Shown: positions 10,591 through 22,139 of the stretch, piece after piece
Numbering within the stretch: the stretch's first letter is position 1
Layout of the letters: each line of letters begins with the position of its first letter
Assembly: GCA_963576565.1 (NCBI GenBank)
Contig: OY755042.1
Coordinates: forward strand, 106,135,314-106,199,313
Direction of reading: 5' to 3'
Length of the DNA: 64,000 nucleotides
Source: Aspidapion aeneum
Taxonomy: Eukaryota; Arthropoda; Insecta; Coleoptera; Brentidae
Program-made: the position numbers and the translations under genes
The notes under the pieces: generated by a model
What the model was told of the DNA's origin: nothing
What the model saw: only the letters and a program-made list of their open reading frames with translations
The model's database searches: none

Positions 10591-13500
10591 TAAAAAAAAA
10601 CAAAGTTCTGTTGATTAAGAATTAGTTGGTAAAAAAAAGTTCTATTATTAAATATATAATATTAAAAAATTGTACATAGGTAGTATAAATTACTATTAGT
10701 GAGGCGGCATGTGTAAAAATATTTTTTCAATTTTTTTTGATCCACTATTTATACCATATGATATCAACTCTTGTTAAGCAGTTATTGACTTTTTCAATTA
10801 AATCCAATTGGTTTGTCTGAGCAGATAATTACAATATTTGAATTTTCAGTTACCTAAATTATTTTTTTTAGTCCATGGTTTAAAAAAAATAACAAATTTA
10901 TTTTTAGATAAAATAGTATTTTTTATTTGATTATTAATAAAGTAATCATTTTGGTTTTTTCTTAATTAAATATAAATAAAGAACAAGAATATATTTAAGT
11001 GAGGACTTAAAATCATATTTATAAAAAATCAAATATTTTTTAATTCATTTAAAAAATACTAAAACGTAATAATAAAGTCTAAACATTTAAAAACATAAAC
11101 TTAAATAAGTACAATTTGTCATATTATAATAGGGACTTTTTGCATGTCCCATTTTTTACATTATCCTTTATTTAAGGCATGCGCAGTTACCTGGTTCGAA
11201 TTGTATCTCTTACTAAAGGATAATGTTTGACCTTACTTGGCCGAATAACACAGAGTCCCTTTATTTCGAGACAGTGTTGCCGCGCATATAACGTTATGAC
11301 AAAATGTAATCTAAACTTAAAATATTTTTCATACCAGATAATTATTTCAAGAGCCACCAGTGCGGGGTAATCGGCAAATTTTATTTTATGCCAATTTATT
11401 GAAACTTATTTTTTATAAAAACTAGTAAATATTTATGTTTTATGATATGTTTGGCAACAGTGTTTACCAATGAACCAAAACTCATTATTGTTCTATGAAG
11501 TGTGTGTAAAAAAAAAGAAGAAGTACACAGTACACAGACTTAATTTTATATTTTCCCGGCGGTGTTTTACTGGTATTGGTTTTCCAGTTTTTCTCTAGTT
11601 ATTTTTTTGAGAACTTGTTAACTGATTTTGCCTACAGAACACTAAACAAGCTCTTGACAGATAAATGAAGGATAGAGAAGTCACGAATCTAAAAATAATT
11701 GTGTGTGACTATTATTCAATGTTTAGAAAATATGGAATAACATTTTTTTGTAATCACATATTTCTTTTAAAAAAAGTTGTGTTAATTAAGAATTAGTTGG
11801 GAGGTACATAGTCCATGGTTTAAAAAAATAACAAATTTATATTTAGATAAAATAGTATTTTTATTTGATTTTTAATAAAGTAATGGAATTGATTTATTTT
11901 TTAATGATATTTCTTTTAAAAAAATACAAACTTGTGTTGATTAAGAATTAGTTAGGAGAAAAAAGTTTTCTTATAAAATATATACATTACAAAATTGTAC
12001 ATAGGTAACTATATAAATTGCTATTAGTAAGGCGCCATGTGTAAATTTATTTTTAATTTTTTTGTTGATCCACTATTTATATCATATTACACCAACTCTT
12101 GTTAAGCAGTTATTGACTTTTTAAATTAAATCCAATTGATTTGTCCGAGCAGCGATAATTACAATATTTGAATTTTTTTTTATCAGTTACCTAAATTATT
12201 TTTTTTAGTCCATGGTTTAAAAAAAATAACAAATTTATATTTAGATAAAACAGTATTTTTTATTTGATTATTAATAAAGTAATCATTTTGGTTTTTTCAT
12301 TTCTTAATTAAATATAAATAAAGAACAAGAATATATTTAAGTGAGGACTTAAAATTATATTTATAAAAAATCAAATATTTTTTAATTCAAACATTTAAAA
12401 AATACTAAAACGTAATAATAAAGTCTTAACATTTAAAAACATAAACTTAAATAAGTACAATTTGTCATATTATAATAGGGACTTTTTGCATGTCCCATTT
12501 TTTACATTATCCTTTATTTAATGCATGCGCAGTTACCTGGTTCGAATTGTATCTCTTACTAAAGGATAATGTTTGACCTTACTTGGCCGAATAACGCAGA
12601 GTCCCTTTATTTCGAGACAGTGTTGCCGCGCATATAACGTTGTGATAAAATGTAATCTAAATTTAAAATATTTTTCATACCAGATAATTATTTCAAGAGC
12701 CACCAGTGCGGGGTAATCGGCAAATTTTATTTTATGCCAATTTATTGAAACTTATTTTTTATAAAAACTGGTAAATATTTATGTTTTATGATATGTTTGG
12801 CAACAGTGTTTACCAATGAACCAAAACTCATTATTGTTCTATGCAGTGTGTGTAAAAAAAAAAGAAGAAGTACACAGTACACAGACTTAATTTTATATTT
12901 TCCCGGCGGTGTTTTACTGGTATTGGTTTTCCAGTTTTTCTCTAGTTATTTTTTTGAGAACTTGTTAACTGATTTTGCCTACAGAACACTAAACAAGCTC
13001 TTGACAGATAAATGAAGGATAGAGTAGTAACGTATATAAAAATAATTGTGTGTGACTATTATTCAATGTTTAGAAAATATGGAATAACATTTTTTGTAAT
13101 CACATATTTCTTTTAAAAAAAGTTGTGTTAATTAAGAATTAGTTGGGAGGTACATAGTCCATGGTTTTAAAAAAATAACAAATTTATATTTAGATAAAAT
13201 AGTATAGTATTTTGTGTTGATTAAGAATTAGTTGGGAGAAAAAAGTTTTCTTATAAAATATAAACACTACAAAATTGTACATACATAGGTACCTGTATAT
13301 AAATTAATATTAGCAAGGCGCCATGTGTAAAAATATTTTTAATTTTTTTGTTGATCCACTATTTATATCATATTATACAAACTCTTGTTAAGCAGTTATT
13401 GACTTTTTCAATTAAATCCAATTGATTTGTCTGAGCAGCAATAATTACAATATTTGAATTTTTTTTTATCAGTTACCTAAATTATTTTTTTTAGGCCATG

Positions 13501-15555
13501 GTTTAAAAGAAATAACAAATTTATATTTAGATAAAATAATATTTTTTATTTGATTATTAATAAAGTAATCATTTTGGTTTTTTCATTTCTTAATTAAATA
13601 TAAATAAAGAACAAGAATATATTTAAGTGAGGACTTGAAATCATATTTATAAAAAATCAAATATTTTTTAATTCAAACATTTAAAAAATACTAAAACGTA
13701 ATAATAAAGTCTTAACATTTAAAAACATTAACATAAATAAGTACAATTTGTCATATTATAATAATAGGGACCTCTTGCATGTTCCATTTTTCGCATTATC
13801 CCTTATTTGAGGCATGCGCCGTTACCTGGTTTGAACTTTATCCCTTAGTAAAGAATAATGTTTGACCTTACTTGTGGCCGAATAACGCACACTTGAGTTC
13901 CTTTATTTCGAGACAGCGTTGCCGCGCATATAACGTTATGATAAAATGTAACATAAATTATATTAGACAATTAATTCAAGAGTTACCAGTGCGGGATAAT
14001 CGGCAGATTTAATTTTATACCAATTATTGAAACTTATTTTTTATAAAAACTGGTAGATATTTGTTGTTTGGCAACAGTGTTCACCAACTAAGCAAAGGTC
14101 ATCAATGTTCTATAAAGTGTAAAAAAAAAGAAGAAGTACACAGACCTAATCTTATATTTTCCCGGCGGTTTTTCACTGGTATTGATTTTTCAGTTTTTCC
14201 CTAGTTGTTTTCGGAACTTTTTAATAAATTTTGCCTACAGAACACAAAACAGACTTTTGACAGATAAATAAAGGATTAAAAAAAGGAATGCAAATAAAAA
14301 TTATCTGAATATTATCAATGTTTACAAGTTATATAATCAATGTTTAGAAAATATGGAATTGATTTATTTTTTAATGATATTTCTTTAAAAAAAACAAACT
14401 TGTGTTGATTAAGAATTAGTTGGGAGAAAAAAGTTTTCTTATAAAATATAAACACTACAAAATTGTACATACATAGGTACCTGTATATAAATTACTATTA
14501 GTAAGGCGCCATGTTTAAAAATATTTTGAATTTTTTTGTTGATATACTATTTATATCATATTATACCAACTCTTGTTAAGCAGTTATTGACTTTTTCAAT
14601 TAAATCCAATTGATTTGTCTGAGCAGCGATAATTACAATATTTGAATTTTTTTTTATCAGTTACCTAAATTATTTTTTTTAGTCCGTGGTTTAAAAAAAA
14701 TAACAAATTTATATTTAGATAAAATAGTATTTTTTATTTGATTATTAATAAAGTAATCATTTTGGTTTTTTCTTAATCAAATATAAATAAAGAACAAGAA
14801 TATATTTAAGTGAGGACTTGAAATCATATGTATAAAAAGTCAAATATTTTTTAATTCAAACATTTAAAAAATACTAAAACGTAATAATCAAGTCTTAACA
14901 TTTAAAAACATTAACATAAATAAGTACAATTTGTCATATTATAATAATAGGGACCTCTTGCATGTTCCATTTTTCGCATTATCCCTTATTTGAAGCCGTT
15001 ACCTGGTTTGAACTTTATCTCTTACTAAAGAATAATGTTTGGCCTTACTTGTGGCCGAATAACGCAGACTTGAGTTCCTTTATTTCGAGACAGTGTTGCC
15101 GCGCATATAACGTTATGACAAAATCTAAATTTAAAATATTTTTGATACCAGACAATTATTTTAAGAGCTACCAGCTAATTTTATGCCAAATATTGAAACT
15201 TATTTTTTTGGCAACAGTGTTCAACAAACTAACCAAAGGTCATCAATGTTCTATAAGGTGTAAAAAAATCAAGAAGTACACAGTACACAGACCTAATCTC
15301 ATATTTTCTCGGCGGTTTTTATTGGTATTGGTTTTTCAGTTTTTCCCTAGTTGTCGGAACTTAATTAACTTTGCCTACAGAACAGATAACAGACTTTTGA
15401 CAGATAAATAAAGGATGAAAATAACCTAATAAAATTTATGTCTGCAAAAGGTAAAAATTGGATTTCTAAATATCACGTGACATCTGTCGTTTAACGTCGC
15501 ATTAATAAAGGATAAAGTCTGCTAATAGAATGCGTGCAAAAAGTCCCTAATATTT
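10590..15555. repeat. Four-copy tandem repeat, 1.2-1.35-kb unit
   Basis: Four successive units share the same block order. The AACAAGAATATATTTAAGTG block lies at about 10985, 12324, 13611 and 14797. The block beginning TAATAGGGAC lies at about 11128, 12474, 13764 and 14947. The TTTGGCAACAGTGTT block lies at about 11449, 12797, 14074 and 15207. Units 1 and 2 are closest to each other; units 3 and 4 share other variants. The region ends at about 15555 with TGCAAAAAGTCCCTAATA, the inverse of the TAATAGGGACTTTTTGCA string inside the units, so the unit may derive from a terminal-inverted-repeat element. ORFs inside are frame shadows. Confidence 0.85.
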
Positions 15556-15559
15556 GAAC

Positions 15560-16545
15560 GCGCTAGCTTAAGTTAATATTCACACTAAATCAGTTTGATT
15601 AATAAAAACAAAAAAAAATTCAATTTTGCCGTAATAAAAAAATTACCAAAAAATTTTAAACCTGTTTTTTTTTTTTAAATACAGCTGTATAGTGTCTATA
15701 ACTAAACATATTAATTCAATTAAGTACAACTTTTTGTTATATACAAACTACGTTAATACTAATTTAAAATAAGTACAACGTTAGTATCACATACAAATCA
15801 AATGGACTTAAAAAAGTAAAAAATATAATAAAATGTACGATACTTTTATAACTTATTTTTCCTAATTATGTAAACTGTGTGGTAAAAAATGTGATGTTCA
15901 AAAGTCCTTAGAAGATAAAATGGGGTATTACCGGCCCAGTTAAGGAAGTTTTTGATTTAGCCGCTTGGAATACTGTCAAGAGTTCGTACTTTGTTCAAAT
16001 TTATTACGTTATACAGTAAATGCTACAGATATCTGACAATTTCAACAAAGTTAAAAAGATAAATATTTTTTATTTTTACAAAAGAAATATTTTTCTTTAA
16101 AAAGTTATGTTTTCCTATTACCGTCCTATCAAAAAAAATGCCTTAATTTAACGGTGCCTAAAGTACAATCTAATACCGGTTTATTATCAAACATAACATT
16201 TAATGTTATGTTTGATCATAAAAAATAATTAAATTCGCAGAAATAAGTTGGAGAACAGAAAAAAATTAATGTACACATAAAATGCGTATAGTTAATAGGA
16301 AAATAGTTGATAATTGGTTATAATTTCATTTCCTCGATTTCTGGAACTATAAATAATCATCCCTATTGCTAATAGGCTAAGGAGGCTCTATAGGTATTAA
16401 GTTGGGTCGAAAAAGGCCTAAAAAATTTACAAAATTGATTTGTCATAGTTAAAAAAAGTTGTGTAATGGGTCAAAACCGCTAACGTATATTTTAAAAAAA
16501 TTTTAAAAGTATTTCTAGCCGCGAGCCTAGGGGGTAAAAAGGGCA
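15560..16545. other. AT-rich stretch, nothing recognised
   Basis: No ORF, terminal repeat or second copy recognised. Confidence 0.45.
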
Positions 16546-16549
16546 GTTT

Positions 16550-16602
16550 TTTAAAATTTTTAATTAATAGCCAAATCGATCACAGATACACAGATTTAAT
16601 AG

Positions 16603-16684
<82 letters not shown>

Positions 16685-17392
16685 GCGAAGCAACAACATC
16701 AATCAAAATCCACGACGGAACCAAACCAATCCACATAAGAAGAGGTACAGGTGTCAGACAGCGCGATACAACTATTTAACCAGGCCCTAGAAGATGTTTT
16801 TAAAAACTTAGATTGGGAAGAAATGGGCATCAAAGTAAACGGACAATACTTAAACCACCTAAGATATGCTGATGATATCGCCTTAATATATAACAGATAA
16901 GAAAGAAGAACTGATAAAAATGCTGAAAGAACTGGATACAGCAGCTAAAAATATAGGCTTGAGTATGAACTCCACTAAAACTAAAATCATAACAAACACA
17001 GATGAAAATATCACGATCAGAATAAACCAAGAGAAAATAGAACAAGTAGAGGAATACCTGGGACAAATTATTAAACTAAAAAAAGAAAACCAAACAGCTG
17101 AAATCAAGAGACGTGTAAGATTGGCCTGGGCAGCATTCGGTAAATTAAGCTACATATTAAAAAATAAAAAATATCCTCAGTAACTCAAAACGAAAGTGTA
17201 TAACCAATGTATCCTTCCTGTCCTTATCTATGGATCCCAGACCTGGACAGAAACAAAATCAAACATGGATAAGGTAACAAAAACCCAAAGATCAATGAAA
17301 AGACAAATGTTACATGTAAAGCTAACAGATAGAAAAAGGAATGAATGGATGAGAAATAAAACAAAAGTAAGGAATGTCAGAGGAGAAGTAGC
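16550..17392 (+). mobile_element. RTE-clade LINE fragment (reverse transcriptase, degenerate)
   Basis: The reading frames, broken several times, give a LINE reverse transcriptase resembling RTE-clade proteins. They include the RYADDIA catalytic box (about 16861-16881) with both Asp codons intact, then KKEELIKMLKELDTAAKNIG, a [16 protein letters not shown] stretch and the post-RT segment with ILPVLIYGSQTW. The 5' endonuclease part is missing. A (TA)n run of about 79 bp has expanded at a point where other copies have only a short TATATA. The 3' side is cut by a hAT-type MITE half at about 17393. In-frame stops make it a pseudogene. Confidence 0.85.
16606..16684. repeat. (TA)n microsatellite within RTE
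   Basis: About 39 TA units, one interrupted by TG near the end, inside the RTE reverse transcriptase sequence. Similar TA runs occur at the equivalent position in the reverse copy near 31825. Confidence 0.95.
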
Positions 17393-17399
17393 AACCGAA

Positions 17400-17524
17400 C
17401 CGAACCGAACCTCATGATGCCGGATTTTATGCTATTTTATGTTTGTATTCATGAAATATGTGGAAAATATCTAAAAAAATGTTAGCTTCGGGGGGGGGGC
17501 CGCCCCCCCTTATATACGCCACTG
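17400..17524. mobile_element. Half of a CAGTGGCGTATATA hAT-type MITE
   Basis: The right end TATATACGCCACTG is at 17511-17524 and the interior (AAATATGTGGAAAATATCT, poly-G/C patch) matches the complete copy at 17618-17806 in inverted orientation. The left end is lost at the RTE junction, where a short CCGAA tandem sits. Confidence 0.7.
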
Positions 17525-17617
17525 TATACAGTTACCTCCACGCGGTGAGTTCTGGGTTGAAAAAGCGATGAATAAATTTTTTATATCCATTAATAATGAT
17601 TATATTATATCATCTCT

Positions 17618-17806
17618 CAGTGGCGTATATAAGGAGGGGGCCTGGGGGGCCCGGCCCCCCCGAAACTAAGATTTTTTTGGATATTTTCCACATATTTCAT
17701 GAATAAAAACATAAAATAGCATAAAATACAGCCTCATGAGGTCTCGGCCCCCCCCCCAAAACTGTCTCGGGCCCACTTCGAAACTTTTTTTCTATATACG
17801 CCACTG
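17618..17806. mobile_element. Complete hAT-type MITE with 8-bp TSD
   Basis: This 189-bp element starts CAGTGGCGTATATA and ends TATATACGCCACTG. It is flanked on both sides by the identical octamer TCATCTCT (17610-17617 and 17807-17814). An 8-bp duplication and CA...TG ends are typical of hAT transposition. No ORF of its own. The same interior recurs at 17400-17524 and, rearranged, near 28543-28660. Confidence 0.9.
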
Positions 17807-17814
17807 TCATCTCT

Positions 17815-18313
17815 TTTCCAATCAAAAAACTGTATACGTATTTAGGGGAAAGTCCTCAGGGGCGCGGTCAAATATTATAATAATTGTGATTTTTTTTAGT
17901 GTTCGTGTTCCTAACACACATAAGATCAAAAACATTCAACTAAAGGTAGACCCCGTATAGAAATCCTAAACTTCATCAGACACAAAAAGTATTATACTGG
18001 GGATTTCTTTCAAATTCGCAACAATGTTGCCAGTACTTTTATAACTTGTAATTTTGATGTAGGTACATAAGTAAAATGGTAACTAATAAAAATCAAAAGA
18101 ATATTTTGTTTTTGAATTCGGCTTACGTTTTGGATTGCTATACATGTACCTGTAATAGAATATGTTTACCATCCTATGTGAGAAAAGGATTGTTTTCATT
18201 GAATTTTTTTTGAGATCTTATCATTAATAATGTTTTTCTATACAATTTAATTCTAGGTTGTAAGTATAACCTCTAGATATGTATGTATGCATGTCTGTCT
18301 GTGTGCCTATATG

Positions 18314-18374
<61 letters not shown>

Positions 18375-19187
18375 GTTTGAAAAAAAGTTTTTTTTTAAGT
18401 TAGAATATGTTATCCAATAATCAATCGGTAAATTTTTGTTTACATAGGTACCTAAACTTAACAAAAATCATAAAACATTTGCTTTTAAGTCCCTGTTTTT
18501 ATAGATCTATGTGGCCGTTTAAATCCTTATCTATTTTGAATTAAAAGGAAAGTATAAATTAGAAATAATCAGCTAAAGTTGGTTTTTTTCGAAGATTGTT
18601 GATTGTCGATTCTTATAGAACGTACAACGATTAGCACCAAATTGCAATTTTTGTGCAGTCAACCAACTTGAGCTTGTTTTTTGCAGGAACACAAAATAAC
18701 TAGCGGCGATATCCTGTAATGCAAACCATTTTTTTTTACTGCACATGCGCACCTCTCTCTTTCTGATCACATAAAATTATCTTCCTCTTACTAACTTCAC
18801 ATATGCTCGACCACAGCTGAGAGGGAGATATTTTATGTGAGAAGAAAAACTACGGTAGCGAATGCGCAGTTTAAAATATTGATTTGGTTTTCGGTTTTCT
18901 GAAAAAAACGGGACTCCATTTAAGTGTGAAAAACGTTCAACTGAAAGTAAGTTTAATTAAATTTCTTTGGTGTGAGGTTAGAGTTCATAAATAGTTTATT
19001 AGTTTTGTATTCCTAGGTGGTATTTCAAAAGTTATTAAAACGAGATTACTAAACTGCACTTTTAACTATTAATTATTGTTCTCACTACAAATGTTTTCGG
19101 TATAAAAATAACTCTTGCTTTTAGTCCAAATAAATTTAATTTAAATGTTTTGATCACGAAAGTTAAAAAAAACCTTTTCTTTATATA

Positions 19188-19221
<34 letters not shown>

Positions 19222-19560
19222 CTTAAAAAAAATAGTCTACAAAACTCCCCTGGGCAACTCTGGAAAACTCAAAAAGCTTTTTGATTTGATTTAACGCGAA
19301 AATGGAACGTCGCAGAGAAAACCTTTGTTGACAAAAAAAAATTGTGTGAAGTGTAAACTTTAACAAGGCGAAATTAATAATACTGGCCTTCATCTGCATC
19401 ATCATATTGCTCGCTGAATTTTCCTCTCACAGTTAGTCGACTCGAGCCGACTTCACCCGAATGAGCGTTACATAGCCGAGTCTGACGGCTCAGTTCAATT
19501 CAGTACCCACAAAAACTACTAAACGCGCCTAAAGAAGTTTATACTTCAAAAATTCCTTTA
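17815..19560. other. No gene recognised; two TA microsatellites
   Basis: Unique-looking AT-rich DNA with (TA)n runs at about 18316-18371 and 19195-19220. Short ORFs have no recognisable domain. Confidence 0.45.
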
Positions 19561-19562
19561 CA

Positions 19563-20385
19563 ATTTTTCTTAAAGGTTATAGCTCTAGACTTACATGTAT
19601 AGAAGATAGAGGGCACCAAAATTGACAAAAATCAGTTTTTTGCATTTTACGCAAAAACGGTAAGTCGTAGGGAAGAATTTTATTTTAGAGAAATATTACC
19701 CATACGAGTCTTTACAATCAATCTCCATAGTCTATAGGTCTACAACAACATGTTTAGAAGGTAGATGGCAGCTAAGTTGTCAAAAAATGTGTTTTTTTTA
19801 GTCGTAGAAAGAAACTTTATAAACATAAAATGTTAAAGGACACAATTTTCTACATTCTTTCCTTTTGGGCCACAGGTTTACAACTACGTGTAGAACATAT
19901 AGGGCGCCAAATTTGCAAAAATTATTATTTTATTTTATGCAAAAACGGTAGGTCCTAGAAAAACACACTATAGACAAGAAATCTCCAGGACGCCATTCTC
20001 TACAATTCACCTATGTGAGTCACAGCTCTATGACTTATGGTTTTTGCGTAAAACGCAAAAAAGTATATAATGGGCATTTTTGGCAGCCTCTGTCTTCAAC
20101 ACATGTGGTTGTAGAGCTGTAAATTGTCATTGTCGCATTGTAGAGAATTGTGTCTTGATCATTTTATGTCAATAAAGTTTTTTTTTATGACTTACCGTTT
20201 TTGCATAAATTGCAAAAAACATAATTTTTTGAAATTTTCTCCTAAACGTGTGGTTGTAGACCTATAGACTATGCAGACCGATTGTAGGGAATCCTATGGG
20301 TAATATTTCTCATACATTAAATTTTGCCCTACGACTTATCGTTCCCGCGTAAAATGCAAAAAACTGATTTTTGTTCGCTATTTTT
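19563..20385. repeat. ~820-bp imperfect palindrome built from ~140-bp units
   Basis: The left arm begins around the block CAGTTTTTTGCATTTTACGC (19634) and the right arm ends with its inverse GCGTAAAATGCAAAAAACTG (20349-20368). Each arm contains further copies of a module with ACGCAAAAACGGTAAGTC and a lower-case-like motif reading GTTGTAGACCTATAGACTATG on the right. The centre is near 20000. It ends about 160 bp before the THAP start codon. Confidence 0.75.
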
Positions 20386-20545
20386 CAGAAAAAAAATTAA
20401 TAGCGGCAACCATGTAGACCAAACGTCACCCTTGCATCATTTAACGTTGCCTTTGAGAGGTTATCCGAATAAACGTGTGTTTTAGTTGTTTTTTTGGGAT
20501 ATTTATCACAAAATAAAGATTTTTTTGTATTAAATAACTTTAAAA

Positions 20546-20610
20546 ATGCCTAAGAAGTGCATTCTGTGTGATAAAAGTGACGAGAAGTGGCTGGATTTAT
20601 CACTTCACCG
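20546..20610 (+). CDS. THAP-domain protein, exon 1
   Basis: Codes for 21 residues plus two bases. It starts MPKKCILCDKSDEKW and supplies the first zinc ligands Cys5 and Cys8 (C-x2-C) of a THAP domain. The ATG is preceded by AAAA. The exon ends CG at a strong donor GTAAGTTT and joins the exon at 20948 in frame. Confidence 0.7.
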
Positions 20611-20947
20611 GTAAGTTTGAATCTCTTCCAGAAACCGTCATATTGTTTACGATTTGGTAAGACAGTGGTGTGGTTTATAACTTTTTTTTACAAAATATTA
20701 GTGATTTACTTTACAAAGAAGTTTTAAGAAACATTATTTATTGTTGCAAATTCCCTTATTTTCCCACCTCTAGTGTTTGGGTTTTTTTGGAGAAGTTTCT
20801 TAATTTATTCTGGCAATAATATATAACTCTAAAAAATATATTTCTTATGTAAACAACCATTTTCACTCTGTGATGTTATGTTCGGTTGTCATGCTACTGT
20901 ACAGTTATTAAACATTTTAAAAATATTCAAATTTATGAGTTTACTAG

Positions 20948-21125
20948 GTTCCCCACTGATCCAAACAAGAGAGAGCTTTGGAGGGAGATTATTGGCCTTA
21001 ATAAGGAAAAAATTCTGTCAAACTGGGCATGTCTTTGTTCTGACCACTTTGATCCTCAGTATGTTCGTTTAGCACCTAGTAGGCACTATCTTGTACCAAA
21101 TGCCTTGCCCAAGGTCAGGTGTTAA
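20948..21125 (+). CDS. THAP-domain protein, exon 2
   Basis: After the acceptor ..TTTACTAG the frame reads FPTDPNKRELWREIIG, then SNWACLCSDHFDPQY and ends near LVPNALPKVRC with a TAA at 21123-21125. This supplies the remaining THAP features: the FP after exon 1, the invariant W (LW), the C-x2-H zinc ligands (CSDH) followed by F, and the P of the C-terminal AVPT-like box (NALPK). The joined protein is 80 residues, the size of one THAP domain. THAP domains bind DNA in host transcription regulators and in P-element-type transposases. It may end here, or the AAG/GTCAGG at 21113 may be a donor to a further exon that I cannot see. It could be host or transposon-derived. Confidence 0.72.
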
Positions 21126-21468
21126 AGACTAGTTCAAATTAAGAAAACTACTTACTACTAGTGGTTAGTAGTTAAATATTCAACTATCTCTTTTTATTAT
21201 AAAGTATACATAATATATTATCACTGGTTGTTTTTGATGTTCGATCATCATGCAATGATGTAAAAAATTAGTTAGAATTAACAAATATAACTATAAGAAG
21301 AAAAAAGGTAGTACCTACTTTTGCACAGAAAAAAAAGAGTTTTAACTTCCTTTTCACTTACTTACTGCATAGTCCCTGGTGATTAATTAAAAGAGAGCCT
21401 TGAGTCAAATGTATTAAAATATTGTTCTTAATTCTTATATTTGCCAAATTTATTAATGTTTGTATATA

Positions 21469-22131
21469 CAGGGTGTCCCATAACTTAGGGGCCATAGGCC
21501 AACAAGTGATAGAGGAGGTCATGTCTGATCAAAAACTTGTTGTTTTTTTAACTTTTGTGATAATACCTTTTTAAAAAAACGCAGTAAAAATATGAAATTA
21601 CGTAGTCTTGTATTAGAACAAAAGCAGTAAATTGAAATTAATTTAAAAAAATTAATTTGAAAAAAGTTAGTCAGTCAATTTTTTTAGAAAATACTATTTT
21701 TCTGGTATGAACTTTTATGAATGCCATATTAAATGCAATGTTTTTTAAATATTTTTTGTTAATAAAAACAAGTCTCTAGCGAGACATAATAATGAAATAT
21801 TATTGATATATTTTAAAAGAGAAAGCAAAAATTAATTTAAAAAAAATTATTATTTTTTATACATTTTCGAGGTTATTTTGACAGCCCGTACCTCCTCCAC
21901 TTGTAATATTATCAAAAAAGGAGTACCACATTTTTTAATCACAATTAGCTGAGTATTCAGCTGGCTGTGACAGATTTTTTTTTGTATAACCCGTTTTCAC
22001 CCACTCCTCTTTAAAAATCCTATATCTTAAAAACAGATGAATGTTGACCCCATGTTATATAAACTTTTTTCTTGGAAATAACCTCCTTTATCACCTGCTG
22101 CACTATGGCGCCTAAGTTATGGGACACCCTG
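21469..22131. mobile_element. MITE with CAGGGTGTCCC ends, TA target
   Basis: 663 bp bounded by CAGGGTGTCCCATAACTTAG and its inverse CTAAGTTATGGGACACCCTG, with TA on both sides (21467-21468 and 22132-22133). No ORF. The TA duplication fits a Tc1/mariner-type mechanism. It lies 340 bp after the THAP exon. Confidence 0.88.
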
Positions 22132-22139
22132 TATAATAA

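Noticed and set aside
14962..15411. 149-codon frame
   Set aside because: It lies wholly within the fourth tandem unit, is broken by stops in the other three units, and has no recognisable domain.
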